64,000 nucleotides of DNA. It comes from Vitis vinifera. Its lineage: Eukaryota; Streptophyta; Magnoliopsida; Vitales; Vitaceae. Where the stretch lies: assembly GCF_030704535.1 (NCBI RefSeq), contig NC_081813.1:280501-344500 (forward strand), in the 5' to 3' direction. Below, in pieces: positions 1 to 24,088 of the stretch (the first letter of the stretch is position 1; every line of letters starts with the position of its first letter). The notes under the pieces were generated by a model. The model was not told the origin of the DNA and searched no databases. It was given only the letters and a program-made list of their open reading frames with translations. Both the position numbers and the translations under genes were made by a program.

Positions 1-353
1 GGTCTTGAAAATCTTCATAACTTCAATCCAGAGGTTGAAATGGTTGGTGGGTTTGACGAGGCATTCTCATCAGCGGTTAATGTCCATGTGCTGCACCCGA
101 TGGCTTCCTTTTTTTTTTCTTTTTTTTTTTCCTTCTCTTTTCGGATGCAGCCTGCAGTGTCTGTGTCCCATGAGTCATGTGGAACAAATCAGAATAAATA
201 GGAGGGTTGTTGTTGGGTCCTAGTCACTAACCCCACCAGCACGTCCATTAACTTCTCCCGCCAAACAGGCTCAGACCCACTATGGGGTTTGTACTTGGGC
301 GGCTGGGGCTTATCCATATAGAATTGACAGCTGACTAGTACTTTAATTTACAG
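1..353 (+). other. Intron sequence upstream of the pectinesterase exon
   Basis: This stretch is T-rich and ends in a good splice acceptor (cag at 351-353), directly before sequence that encodes pectinesterase. It contains no pectinesterase-like frame itself, so it is read as the tail of an intron whose upstream exon lies left of the window. Confidence 0.6.
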
Positions 354-1033
354 CCGCTGTGGGGAAGGGGTTTATAGCAAAGTACATGAGGTTCGAGAAC
401 ACGGCAGGTGCGGCGAAGCATCAGGCGGTGGCCTTCCGCTCAGGGTCTGACATGTCCGTCTTCTACCAGTGCTCATTCGACGCCTTCCAGGACACCCTAT
501 ACGCCCACTCCAACCGTCAGTTCTACCGGGAGTGCGACATCACAGGCACCATCGACTTCATCTTCGGCAACGCGGCTGTCGTCTTTCAGGCCTGCAAAAT
601 CCAGCCCAGGCAGCCAATGTCCAACCAATTCAACACCATTACTGCTCAGGGCAAGAAGGACCCCAATCAGAACACTGGCATTTCCATCCAAAAATGCTCC
701 ATCTCCGCTCTCAATACTCTGACAGCACCCACGTACCTGGGCAGGCCATGGAAGGCCTACTCCACCACCATCGTGATGCAGTCAAACATCGGCTCATTCT
801 TGAACCCAAAAGGCTGGACGGAATGGGTCACCGGCGTCGACCCTCCCAGCACCATCTTCTATGCTGAGTTTCAAAACACTGGCCCAGGAGCTACCCTTGA
901 TCAAAGAGTCAAATGGGCTGGATTCATGACCAACATCACAGAGGATGAGGCAGCCAAGTTCACAGTCGGAACATTCATCCAAGGCGCCAGTTGGTTGTCA
1001 GAGAGCAGCGTGACCTTCGATGCATCCTTGTGA
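354..1033 (+). CDS. Pectinesterase (pectin methylesterase), final exon, 5' partial
   Basis: Pectinesterases remove methyl esters from cell-wall homogalacturonan and act in the apoplast. This exon starts after the acceptor at 351-353 in phase 1 and reads open to TGA at 1031-1033, giving about 226 residues, the C-terminal two thirds of the catalytic beta-helix. The family signatures appear in the usual order: a GFIA(K)YMRFENTAG segment, GSDMSVFYQCSFDAFQDTLY with the first catalytic Asp in QDTLY, DFIFGNAAVVFQ with the nucleophilic Asp, and YLGRPWK with the substrate-binding Arg. No key residue is missing. The signal peptide, any PMEI pro-domain and the first part of the catalytic domain must be encoded left of the window, so type I cannot be told from type II. 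The GTG near the exon start is an internal codon and not a start. Confidence 0.93.
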
Positions 1034-1543
1034 TTCCAAACAAACTCAGAACATTTATATAAACGGGTTATCTCATCACAACAGTTTTTAGCAGATGTGG
1101 GTTGTGTTATTGTTCTTCTACTGCATAGATTCACGACACTTTGTTCATTTAACATTTTTTTTGGGGATTGTACTTTAAAAAATATTTGTGGGTGTTCTAT
1201 TTATCTAAAAGAATCGAAGAAAAGGTGAAGCTTAAAAACGCATCTTCACTCAACCTAAGTATGGGTTTGCCGGAACATCTTCTCATTTATCTTTACCAAA
1301 TTTTGAGCAAATTTGATGGAAGTCATTGTCAACGTTTTTGTATGTATTGAACTGTCCAAATCTACAATAAGGGTGTTGTTTCAGAGAACTTTCATTCTTC
1401 ACTTTCATTGTTTAAACTCATGATTGATTCTCATGACAAATGATTTTGACAAACTTTTACAAATGCAGTTTGTCAATGTCTTACATGACAGTCCGCATGT
1501 TTATTTTTCAACATTAGGGAGCATAGAAAGGATGGTAGGGTTA
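1034..1543. other. Intergenic, 3' flank of pectinesterase
   Basis: This holds the presumed 3' UTR of the pectinesterase, followed by AT-rich sequence. No coding frame or RNA gene was recognised. Confidence 0.5.
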
Positions 1544-1820
1544 GGTGTTGTTTGTTTTTTTACTTAATTCTAAATAGAACCTTAATACTTAATAGTATTA
1601 AATATTAGGTTGTTTGTTTTTGTAGTATTTTATTTCTATTAAGTATTAGAAAGTAAAAAAAATCATTGTGTTATTTTTTCTATTTAGAAAAAGTCATATA
1701 TTTTGGTTTTTTTTATTTAGTAAAAAGTTTATACTAAGCCATGAAAAAGTAAAAAAATAAATAACCTAAATTTTAAAACTAAATGATTTTTAACAAAAAA
1801 CCAAAAAAATAAACATCACC
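1544..1820 (+). mobile_element. Tourist-like MITE, copy A (277 bp)
   Basis: This AT-rich element has imperfect terminal inverted repeats. The left end reads GGTGTTGTTTGTTTTTTT and the right end reads AAAAAATAAACATCACC. It is flanked on both sides by TTA, the 3-bp duplication expected of PIF/Harbinger-derived Tourist MITEs. Two more copies of almost the same length lie at 28090-28367 (same orientation) and 56696-56973 (inverted). It has no coding capacity. Confidence 0.75.
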
Positions 1821-2206
1821 TTAGTTTATCTATAAACTCTGGATTAGCATCAAGAAGTAAAATCCCCGACGTGCATGGTAATAAATAAAAGAGATGGTAG
1901 TCAAATTTGAGACGAGCTTGTATTCCTTAGTTATTCCTAATTTGAAAATTTTAAATAATAATAATAATAATAAAAAATAAAAAAAAGAGGTGGGTTGGTA
2001 CTTGGTGGAGACACAAGAGGGTGGGGAGCGGAGTTAAGGAAACGGCGCCTCTGGTGGCTACCTGCCAAATCTGTGTGCGGGAAAGAGAAGAAAAAGCCGG
2101 TGAAATAAGGTGGTTTCAAAGTAAAACGTGTGGGCGCCGGCAGACGCATCCAACTGTTTGGTTGTTTTGGCCTTTACAAACGTAGAGGCCCCTGCATATA
2201 AAAAAG
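1821..2206. other. Intergenic, upstream region of alanine aminotransferase
   Basis: This includes a short TAA microsatellite near 1954-1972 and a GC-richer stretch (about 2030-2150) that probably holds the promoter and 5' UTR. A TATAAA-like string at 2196-2203 sits only a few bases before the first ATG, which matters for start choice. Confidence 0.45.
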
Positions 2207-8807
<6,601 letters not shown>

Positions 8808-8978
8808 GGCATGTAATCTGGGCCCTGCTTTCATAGTTCTGAATAAGGCATGGCGTTGTAAGCCATGTTTATAGGCACTTTGTGCCTCTCTTCTTTTGAT
8901 GAGGATGACATGTTGGCGATACTGTTCAGTTTTCCATACAAACATGATCATGACATGAGATGACATGATCACTCTTTT

Positions 8979-9348
8979 ATGGTTTGAGATTTTCTTTTTT
9001 TTTTTTGATAAATGAGCGCAAATATATTAAAGTGCAAAAAGCCACAAAGCATACAAGAAGTATACACAGCAACCTAGAAGCAAAAACACATGAACAAAAC
9101 ACTCACCACCCCTTAAGGAACGGCAAGTCATTCCAAAAACCTAAAAGCCAAGATGACTCCTCTCCCATATACACCCTATCCCAACTTCACAAATTACAAA
9201 CAAAAGAATTTTTCAATTTCTGTATAGTTAGGGAGCCCCTCTAAAGGCTAATTTATTTCTTTCATTCCAAATTGTCCAAAAAATACACAACGGTATGGAG
9301 TTTCAAATCTTTTTTCTCTTTTTCCCTACACAATGGTTTGAGATTTTC
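8979..9348. repeat. 16-bp target-site duplication flanking a LINE fragment
   Basis: ATGGTTTGAGATTTTC occurs at 8979-8994 and again, identically, at 9333-9348, exactly bracketing the LINE fragment at 8995-9332. A perfect duplication of this size is what target-primed reverse transcription leaves. Confidence 0.9.
8995..9332 (-). mobile_element. LINE (L1-type) 3' fragment, 5'-truncated, 338 bp
   Basis: On the minus strand this is the last part of a LINE ORF2 plus its 3' end. The poly(A) tail appears as T12 at 8995-9006. It matches, in reverse orientation, the 3' end of the larger LINE at about 12070-12416, including the segment that reads PIYTLSQLHKL in the antisense frame of both. The perfect 16-bp flanking repeats show a single insertion event, about 170 bp after the aminotransferase stop codon. 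It encodes no intact protein. Confidence 0.88.
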
Positions 9349-9499
9349 AAAGTAATAGTTTCTAAAAATAATTTTAAATTGATTTTAGGAGTAAAATTTT
9401 ATTTGAAAACTTAAATATTAAAATCAAAGTTTCCCTATCTTCACAAAAATGGTTTGTCAATAAAAAGAATGGATCAAATATTAACCAAAAATTGTAACG

Positions 9500-12416
9500 T
9501 TGGCGTACTGGGGTCTTTTGTGTTTGATTGGAATAAGGACATTTTTGGAAGGCTGGAAGTCTATAAAATTCAGCTCTTCAACAAGTTGAGTCTGGGATGG
9601 GGTGGAAAGTGAGAGGAGCCTATCAGAAGGAGAAACATAGTTGAAAAAAGAAGCAAAGGAAAATTATAAAAAGTGGATCTTACTAGAAGAAGCCCACTGG
9701 AGACAACTGTCAAGGGAGCTATGGTTAAAAGGAGATAGAAACACTGGCTTTTTTCATCAAATGGCAAACGCCCATTGCAGAAATAATTCATTGGATAGAA
9801 TTAAGATAGATGGGGTGTGGTTGACTAAGGAGTAGGAGGTGAGGAAAGGGGTAGTTAATGCTTTTCATCAACTATTATCAGAAGAACCAGGCTGGAGAGC
9901 TGACATTGAGGGGTTGCATCTTAAACATCTAAGTTCCCAAGAAGCTGAGAGTTTGGAGCTGTCTTTCTCTGAGGAAGAAATACATTCTGCCTTGATGGAA
10001 ATGAATGGTGATAAAGCTCCAGGCCCAGATGGATTCACGGTGGCTTTTTGACAATCTTGTTGAGATTTTGTGAAGGAGGAGATTTTGGAAATGTTTAAGG
10101 ATTTTTACGATCAAAGCTCATTTGCCAAAAGCCTTAATACTACTTTCCTGGTCCTAATTCCAAAAAAATGTGGTGCTAAGGACCTTGGGGATTTCTGGCC
10201 TGTAAGCCTGTTAGGGGGAATGTATAAGCTTTTGGCCAAGGTGTTGGCAAACAGGCTGAAGAAGGTTTTAGGAAATGTGGTTTCTGTGGATCAAAATGCA
10301 TTTGTGATGGGCTGATATATCTTGGATGCTTCGCTTACAGCTAATGAGGTGATTGACTCTTGGCAAAAACGAAAAAAGAAAGGACTGATATGTAAATTGG
10401 ATATTGAAAAAGTCAATGACAGCATCAACTGGAACTTTCTAATGAGGGTTATGCATAAGATGGGCTTTGGGTCACGGTGGATGGAGTGGATGTGGAGATG
10501 CATTTCAACAACTAAATTCTCTGTTCTAGTTAATGGGGTGCTAGCAGGTTTTTTTCGAGCTCCAAGGGGCTGCATCAAGGAGATCTTCTATCTCTTTACT
10601 TTTTTGTTTTGGGAATGGAAGTGTTGAGTGCTCTCATAAGAAGGGCTGTTGATGGGGGTTTTATTTCATGATGCAGAATTCGAGGAAGAGGAAGGATGGA
10701 GATGAATGTATCCCACTTGCTTTTTACTGATGATATAGTGGTATTTTGCGAAGCAAAGAAAGAGCATCTAACCTACTTAAGCTGGATTTTGATTTGGTTT
10801 GATGCTACATCCGACTTAAGAATCAACTTGGCTAAAAGCGAAATTATTCCAGTTGGTGAGGTGGAAGAGATTGAGGAAATGGTAGTGGAGTTAGGGTGTA
10901 GGGTGGGGTCTATGCCCTCTACTTACTTGGGGCTGCCCCTAGGAGCCCATCACAAGGCTCCTTCTATGTGGGATGGAGTGGAAGAGAGAATGAGGAGAAG
11001 ATTAGCTCTTTGGAAAAGACAATATATTTACAAAGACGGGAGAATCACCCTCATTAAGAGCAAGATGGCCAATATGCCTCTTTACCAACTATCCCTATTT
11101 CGAATGCCTAAGATTGTTGCAAGAAGACTATAAAAATTACAAAGAAACTTCCTTTGGGGAGGGGGAAATTTAGAGAGGAAAGTCCATGTAATCAATTAGG
11201 AGGTGGTGTATGCTCAAAAGGAGAAGGGTGGTCTAGGCATAAGGAAACTTGATCTTTTGAATAAGGCCTTGCTCAACAAATGGATATGGAGATTTGCCCA
11301 CGAAAAGGACAATCTTTGGAAGAAGGTGATTTTGGTGAAGTATGGCTAAGAGGGGTGGAGGACTAATGAAGCTAGTGGGACGTTTGGAGTAGGGGTTTGG
11401 AAGAAGATCTTGAAAGAGGCAAACTGGTGTTGAGATAATATAGAGTTTAAAGTGGGTAAAGGGACTAAAGTCAAATTATGGACTGATTGTTGGTGTGGCA
11501 ACGCAGCGCTGTCCCAAAACTTTCCCCAATTATTCGCCTTGGCGGTTCATAGGAATGCAACGGTAAATGAAGTGTGGGATTCGAATTTTGGTCAAGGAGG
11601 TTGGAATCTAAGATTTTCTAAAGGCTTTAGGAGCTGGATTTGATAGGAGATTTGCTTACTATGTTGAGGGACTATAGGATATCTTTAAAAGAGGATTTAG
11701 TTGTTTGGAAGGGTGGGGAAAATGGAAAATTTGGGGTTAAGGAAGCTTATAACTTGCTGTTTGCTCCCAACGATTTTGCCTTCCTGAAAAAATGCATTTG
11801 GGTGGATAAAGTCCCAACCAAAGTTGCCTTTTTTTGCTTGGGAGGCCACATGGGGGAAGATTCTTACCCTAGATAGACTTCAAAAATGGGGGTGGCAACT
11901 CCCTAATCACTGTTTTTTATGTGGTTGTGAAGAAGAAATTGTAAATCATATTCTTTTACACTGTATAGTGGTTAGAGTCCTCTGGGATATCATTCTTGCC
12001 TTGTTTGGTATTCAGTGGGTGTTCCCAGAAAACAGTTAAAGAGGTGTTAATTAGTTGGAGAGACCCTTTTGTGGGGAAAAAAAGGAAAAAGATCTGGAAT
12101 TCCATTCCGTTGTGTATTTTTTGGACGGTTTGGAAGGAAAGGAATAGATTAGCTTTTAGGGGGGGATTCTTAGCTATACAGAAACTCAAAAATTCTTTTG
12201 TATGTAACTTGTGGAGTTGGGATAGGGTGTATATTGGAGAGAAGTCCTCTTCACTTATAGGCTTTTTGGAGTGGCTAGCGTCCACTTAAGGGCTGGTGAG
12301 GCTATTGTTTTTGCTTTTTGAGGTTTAGGTTACTGTGTATACTCTCTGTATGCTTTGTTTGTGGCTTTTTGCTATTTGATAATATATTTAGTGCTTATTT
12401 ATCAAAAAAAAAAAAA
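9500..12416 (+). pseudogene. LINE (L1-type) ORF2 remnant: reverse transcriptase and zf-RVT, inactivated
   Basis: This is a decayed non-LTR retrotransposon. From about 9505 the broken frames give, in order, the linker before the RT domain (WLKGDRNTGFFHQMAN), the RT core (GDKAPGPDGFT; LGDFWPVSLLGG, where the family usually has RPISL; KLDIEK; HLLFTDDIVVF with the catalytic DD kept), LGLPLGA, and a C-terminal zinc-binding segment (CFLCGCEEEIVNHILLHC). At least a dozen in-frame stops and frameshifts interrupt it, for example near 9834, 10049, 10315, 11132 and 11642. The endonuclease domain is absent, so the copy is 5'-truncated. It ends in a poly(A) tail at 12404-12416. No target-site duplication was found. 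Confidence 0.9.
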
Positions 12417-14199
12417 TGTACCCTTGCACGGGTAATTATTTTGCCAGGTCTTTCACTGGTAATAATACAATTTACTTTTTAGATGGTTTGGCTTTTAATT
12501 TTTTTTTTTTTACTTATTACTTATATTTATTTATTTTTATTGAATAAATAAAAAAGAAGAAAGTGAGTTGTGACTTACTAATTTAAAAAAAAAATATAGA
12601 AAAAAAACTTTCTCTTCATTCATATAAAAATATTTTAAAATATATGTAATTTTTCATAAATTAGGTAATTATTTCCTAAAATGACTTAGGTTAATAACAT
12701 TTATGGCGAATTTTTTTTAGCGTGGAAATTAATTTGAGATCACTAAAATAAAAAACTTTAAAAATTAAAAATGAAATTAAAACTTAAAAAACTTTAAAAC
12801 TAAAAATATAAAATAAAATATTAACTTTCACTTCATTAAATCATATTAATAGAAAACATAGAAAACATAAATATATGAAAAGAATTGAAAATACAATAAG
12901 AGTCAATATTTTATTTTTTAAATTTGTAAGTTTTTTTATTTAATTGTATTTAATTTTTAAGTATTTTAGTCTTAATTGAGTTTTTAATTTTTAAAATTTC
13001 TTACTTTATTATTAATATCGATTAATAAAATTTTATTCAATTTTATTAAAAAAAAAAAAAAAAAGAGAAAATGAATGAAATTATATAATATAGGATATAA
13101 AATCATTATTAATTAGAGAATTAGGCCGTGAAGATTTTTTTCAAAATAATTTGTATCGCATATTATATAATAGAAACTTATAATATGATATTTGTGATAT
13201 ATTTTTATTAAATTAAAATGATAAATTAATTTTTTGATAATTTTATTTAATACTATTAAGTAAAAAAGTATTTGAAAAAATAATTATCTAACTTATGAAA
13301 AAAATACCATTTATAAAAATTAGATTCATTTTATTACATTTTTTCAAATTAGTAGCTCAAAACCCACTTTTCCTTATAAAAAAAGAAAAAATATTTTATT
13401 TTTATTAAATATTACAAATAACTTTTTTGAAACAATCAACTCAAAATGCATTCTCAATATAACACTGGCCTATTAATACTTAATACTTCACAAAAACAAA
13501 ATAAAAAAAAAAAAACCAACTTAATTGTTAATACTATTAAGTTATAATTATAGTTTAATTAAATTAAATTTTATTTAGATGTTTTTTTTTAAAATAAAAA
13601 AAAAAAGATAAAAACAAACAAACATGACCTAACTATTAATAGGATTAATCGATTAAAAAGGATAAAAACATTCCAAATTTGTAAAACTAACCTCCTCATT
13701 TTTAAACTCGAAAGAGTAACCCATTTTTGACATAAATAGTATTCAATATTTTCATTATTTATGTGTTATATAAGAGAAAAAGAGTACTTCGACAAGAAAA
13801 AAATGAGGATATTTTTATCAAAAATTGATATTTTTTTAGGTTAAAAATAGGTGAAGGGTTAGTTTCCAAAGTGGAGAATAATTCATCCCTTTTAATAGGT
13901 CATCCCCTAACAATATGACTTAAATGCAAACATATGCCATCAATTAGCTAAACGGCAGCTCGAAGTTTTGTTAAGTTTATCGAAGGTAGATCGTAAAGTG
14001 CAAGAGAATTGATCACGCCAACAACTGAAGCAGCATGGTTTGAGTACACACCCAAAAAAAGTTTCCTGAGTTTCCCTGACAAAATCCCAAATCAGAAACA
14101 GATAAAGATCCTCCCCATAAACTAATAAAATAGCATTGGTGTATGGATATCATGGGGAACGGATTTGAGGTCTGAGGACTTCTTTTGTAGGGAGTTCTT
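12417..14199. other. Very AT-rich intergenic region
   Basis: Long A and T runs dominate and no coding frame is seen. Near 13480-13640 there is sequence resembling the Tourist-like MITE (AAACAAACATGACCTAA), but its second end could not be placed. From about 14010 the sequence is the presumed 3' UTR of the proteasome gene on the minus strand. Confidence 0.5.
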
Positions 14200-20592
<6,393 letters not shown>

Positions 20593-20973
20593 TTTGTACT
20601 GTTCGGATCTGAAGAAGAAAATAGAAGAAAAGACAACCCTAAATATCAGAATGACAAACCAAAAATCAAATTCCACCACCACCCCCCCCCCCCCCCAAAA
20701 AAAAAAAAAAAAAACCTAATGATCGGAATAAAATAAAGCCGAAATAACAAGAAAAATGCATTTAGAATTAGAGGTGGAGCAACTCACTGAAAAAGCTCTG
20801 CGTATAGTTTCTCTCAGTCTGTGGGTTTGTTCTTCTTGTGTTGTATGTCACTCTGCTTCTTCACAAAGGTAATAGCCTTCTTGCGAAACAAGGCAACTTC
20901 GGGTTCGGGTTTGTCTGACTTTTGGATCGGGTCTGACTAGCAAGCCGAACCATCTCCATTTCTATGTACCATG

Positions 20974-21074
20974 TGGGCCTTATTCCAACTGAACCAGCCC
21001 ATTCACTTTCCATTCTTTTCCCGCATTCAATCCCACTTAGGCCCATTCTGGTTTTTCTTTAGCTTTTCTGGGCC
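20974..21074. promoter_or_regulatory. Cluster of four site II (TGGGCC/T) motifs upstream of the proteasome gene
   Basis: TGGGCC lies at 20974-20979 and 21069-21074. Its complement GGCCCA lies at 21040-21045, and AGCCCA (the complement of TGGGCT) at 20996-21001. Site II elements bound by TCP factors are known from promoters of plant ribosomal, proteasomal and other growth-linked genes. The cluster is about 380-480 bp upstream of the ATG at 20592, with a probable 5' UTR intron between. Confidence 0.5.
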
Positions 21075-24000
21075 ACCTTTGGAACGCTCAAATGGAAGAT
21101 GGAAATCATAAATCAGTTTTATTCCTGTTGAATTTGGATTATTTTTTAAAATAGAAATAAGAATAAAAATTTCATTTCCATAAAAAAATCAAATCTCATC
21201 CTCGTTAAGATTTTGATTGATCCTTTTTTTACTTGATATTATCATTTCCGTTCCTATTCCCATGTGTATTTTATGTCTTGAAAAAAAAAAGGATGATTTT
21301 TAATATTTTCAACAAAATAAGAATTCACTTCATATATTAGGCTTTTTTTTAAAAAAAAGAAAAGAAAAGTTTTTCTACATATTCAACCCGGGGACATACT
21401 ATATCATTAAAGGGTACTCTTTTAGTATTTTTTGAAAATGTATTACTTATTTGTATCTTAATTTCATTTATTTATACCTTCATTTAATAAGGTAGATTTC
21501 ATACTTTTTATTTATATTTATCGCGAATGATATAATCATTACTTATAGTTTGCCCAACCCGAATCAACATATTTCTTTGTTTTACTCCTTGTAACTTTTC
21601 CTCAGCTAGACTTGGGCAGAACAACAAAGCAAGTACAAGTATTAGTAGCATAACAAAAATGTGTTCTTCGTCATTAATATGTTTACTCACGGTAATTGTG
21701 GCCTCTCGAGAGAATCGATAACTGCATCTTTGATGCATTGCTAGTACTAGTACATTTGAGAATTCTTAATTGGCTAGTTGTAAATAGCCATAGGACTATG
21801 AAATAAAGGATTATCTCGAACCTACACCGAGGTATTGACGGTGATTTTCAAATATCGCAAAACATAATCATATATATGAAATAATTAGGGTTTCGATAGG
21901 TAAAGAATTTTATTGTACTCTCAAATATTATTTTTAACTTTGAAACGTTGTTTCTCAAGTTTAAGAAGCTCAGTTAAATAAAATTTTAAATACTTATAAA
22001 GTAAAAATAAATCAAGAGAAATGGGTATAGAAGTTATGACAAGGTTAAGAATAATATCCCTAGATATGAAAGCCCGTCCATAGATGAAATCATATATTAA
22101 AATATAATAGTATTACTCACCAATAATGTGGCATTTTTTTAAATCTCTTTTGTGGGTCTCACATGTTTCTTTACTTTACTCGTCCTAAGTTATTTTATAT
22201 CAAGTGAGTCTCATTGGCTATGCTTTTTTTTTTTTTTTCCTCTTTCCTTACACGTCTCTTCTACCTTTAATTGTGGTCCCATTTAACATGAAATAATGGA
22301 TTGTGTAAATTGAAAGAGACTTGCATGACAAAGGTCTTATAGAGGCAAATTTATTGAAAATACCTATTTATTATTTAAAATAAAAATGTCTATGGTTTTT
22401 CGAAAATAAGTCCAATAAAGGTGTTTTTTTGAGTAATGTTGCACAATTTGACCAATTGTTTCTATTCATCTCCAATAAAAGGGGCATAATAATCAATTTT
22501 GAGAAGGTAAAAGCCAAAACAATATCTGATGTAACATTTAATTAATGGCATGAGTAATACCATAAGGTTGTGCTTGGTGTGAGGTAGTAAAAAATTCTTT
22601 GAATTCTCTATCTTATTATAAACAAAAATATAAAAAAAGAAATATTATCATAAGAATCAAAGTTTTTTTTTATATTTTTTTTTACATGGTATTCTGATTC
22701 ACCTTGGTGCATATTCATCCTCTTATTCTTATGTATAAAATAGTCTTTTGATTCATACCGGTTTGTGTTTGTACCCCCATTCTTAGTCCACATACCAAAT
22801 GCAACCAAAAGGTTGAAAATTTAAGTCCTCAAGATTAAACAAGCGTTTACAATGGATTCGTTGGTGCATGTACTCTAAAACATCATCAACAATGTTCTTA
22901 CATATACTCTAAAATGTCTGTCATCTTTTAGTTTTGTGAGTGATTTTTTTTATTATATGTAATTATGTTAGGTTATATTTGGTTCTCAAAAAATACTAAA
23001 GAAAGAAAAAAATGGTAAGAAAAATAATTTTCTCATATTTAATTATCCTATAAAAAATATTAAAATATAATTAAAAATAGTTACATACTTGGACATTTTA
23101 AGATGAGTTAAAATAAATAAAATGAGTATTAAATAACAAATAAAAATAGTTTATTAAGTTTTAATCTATTTTTATGTTGCTTTACTTTTTTTCCTTTACA
23201 TTTTCTCTCAATTTTTTCGGAACTGGACATAACCTTAAGATTTGATAATATAAACTAAGGGAATGTAAATTTGGTTTTGGGTTAATGCATGTAATCGTAA
23301 ACTCTTTTCCATGTATACATTCAAAAATGCCCCGTGACTTTAAAATGGATTATCTACCCAGTTAATGGAACCATATATATATATATATACATATATAGAG
23401 CCAAAAGACCTTTTTTGGGTACCTTATCTCCTTCGTATCTTATTAGTCGATCATGTTATTCGTGCATTGGTTAGATACATTTCAGTGCTTCAAAATTTTT
23501 CCTGTGTTTTTATACTGTCATCCAGAAAAAAACAACATTAGAGGGACAAGATTGCAGGCTAGTGCATCCATGGCTATGTGGATGGGGTTAGGCAAGGCAG
23601 GCTGGTTACCGTAAAGAGCACATAAGACATCAGAGTGTATCCACTGAGATATTTGGCAGTGCTTGCTCTAAAAGAATGGCTCATCCATCTGTCAAAAGGA
23701 AGAAACGCCAAGACAATAGATCCAACACCCACATCCATAGGACCTCCTTCACCCTACATAGTCTGCTTCTGCTACGTTTTGTTTTTGTAAAGCTCTAGCT
23801 TTCCACTGCACTCTCACAAAAGCCTACTGCCCATCAGTTCCTTGCTAAAAAGTTGATTGCTTTGTTACTTTTCTTCTACCCCCAAGTGTGGATAATGCTG
23901 AGAAATTTTGAATGTATGAACATGGTTTTAAGTTGGCAGACAGTGAAAAGCTCACATGGGCTTCAGAAATGAGACAGTTCTCAAAGATAGGAGCTTGGTT

Positions 24001-24088
24001 CTTGCCGCTGAGGAAGGGTAAAGTCTGGGTTTTCCTGGACAGATGTAAGATACAGAAATGAAATTCTTTCTGGTCTTTACTTTATGAT
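21075..24088. other. Intergenic, AT-rich
   Basis: About 3 kb between the proteasome promoter and the 3' end of the remorin gene. It holds an AT dinucleotide run near 23373-23390 and poly-T stretches. No gene, RNA or bounded mobile element was recognised. The last few hundred bases may be remorin 3' UTR. Confidence 0.5.

Noticed and set aside
408-867. Overlapping frames inside the pectinesterase exon on both strands
   Set aside because: They are shadows of the catalytic-domain frame, which alone carries the family motifs and matches the splice acceptor and stop.
10291-10578. Antisense frame in the LINE remnant
   Set aside because: It is a mirror of the reverse-transcriptase region and has no features of its own.
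12417-12440. Target-site duplication for the long LINE remnant
   Set aside because: The bases after the poly(A) tail (TGTACCCTTGCAC) have no match near the 5' side at about 9350-9500, so none is claimed.
13480-13640. Possible fourth Tourist-like MITE copy
   Set aside because: One end (AAACAAACATGACCTAA) resembles the family, but the other end and a flanking duplication could not be found in the AT-rich background.
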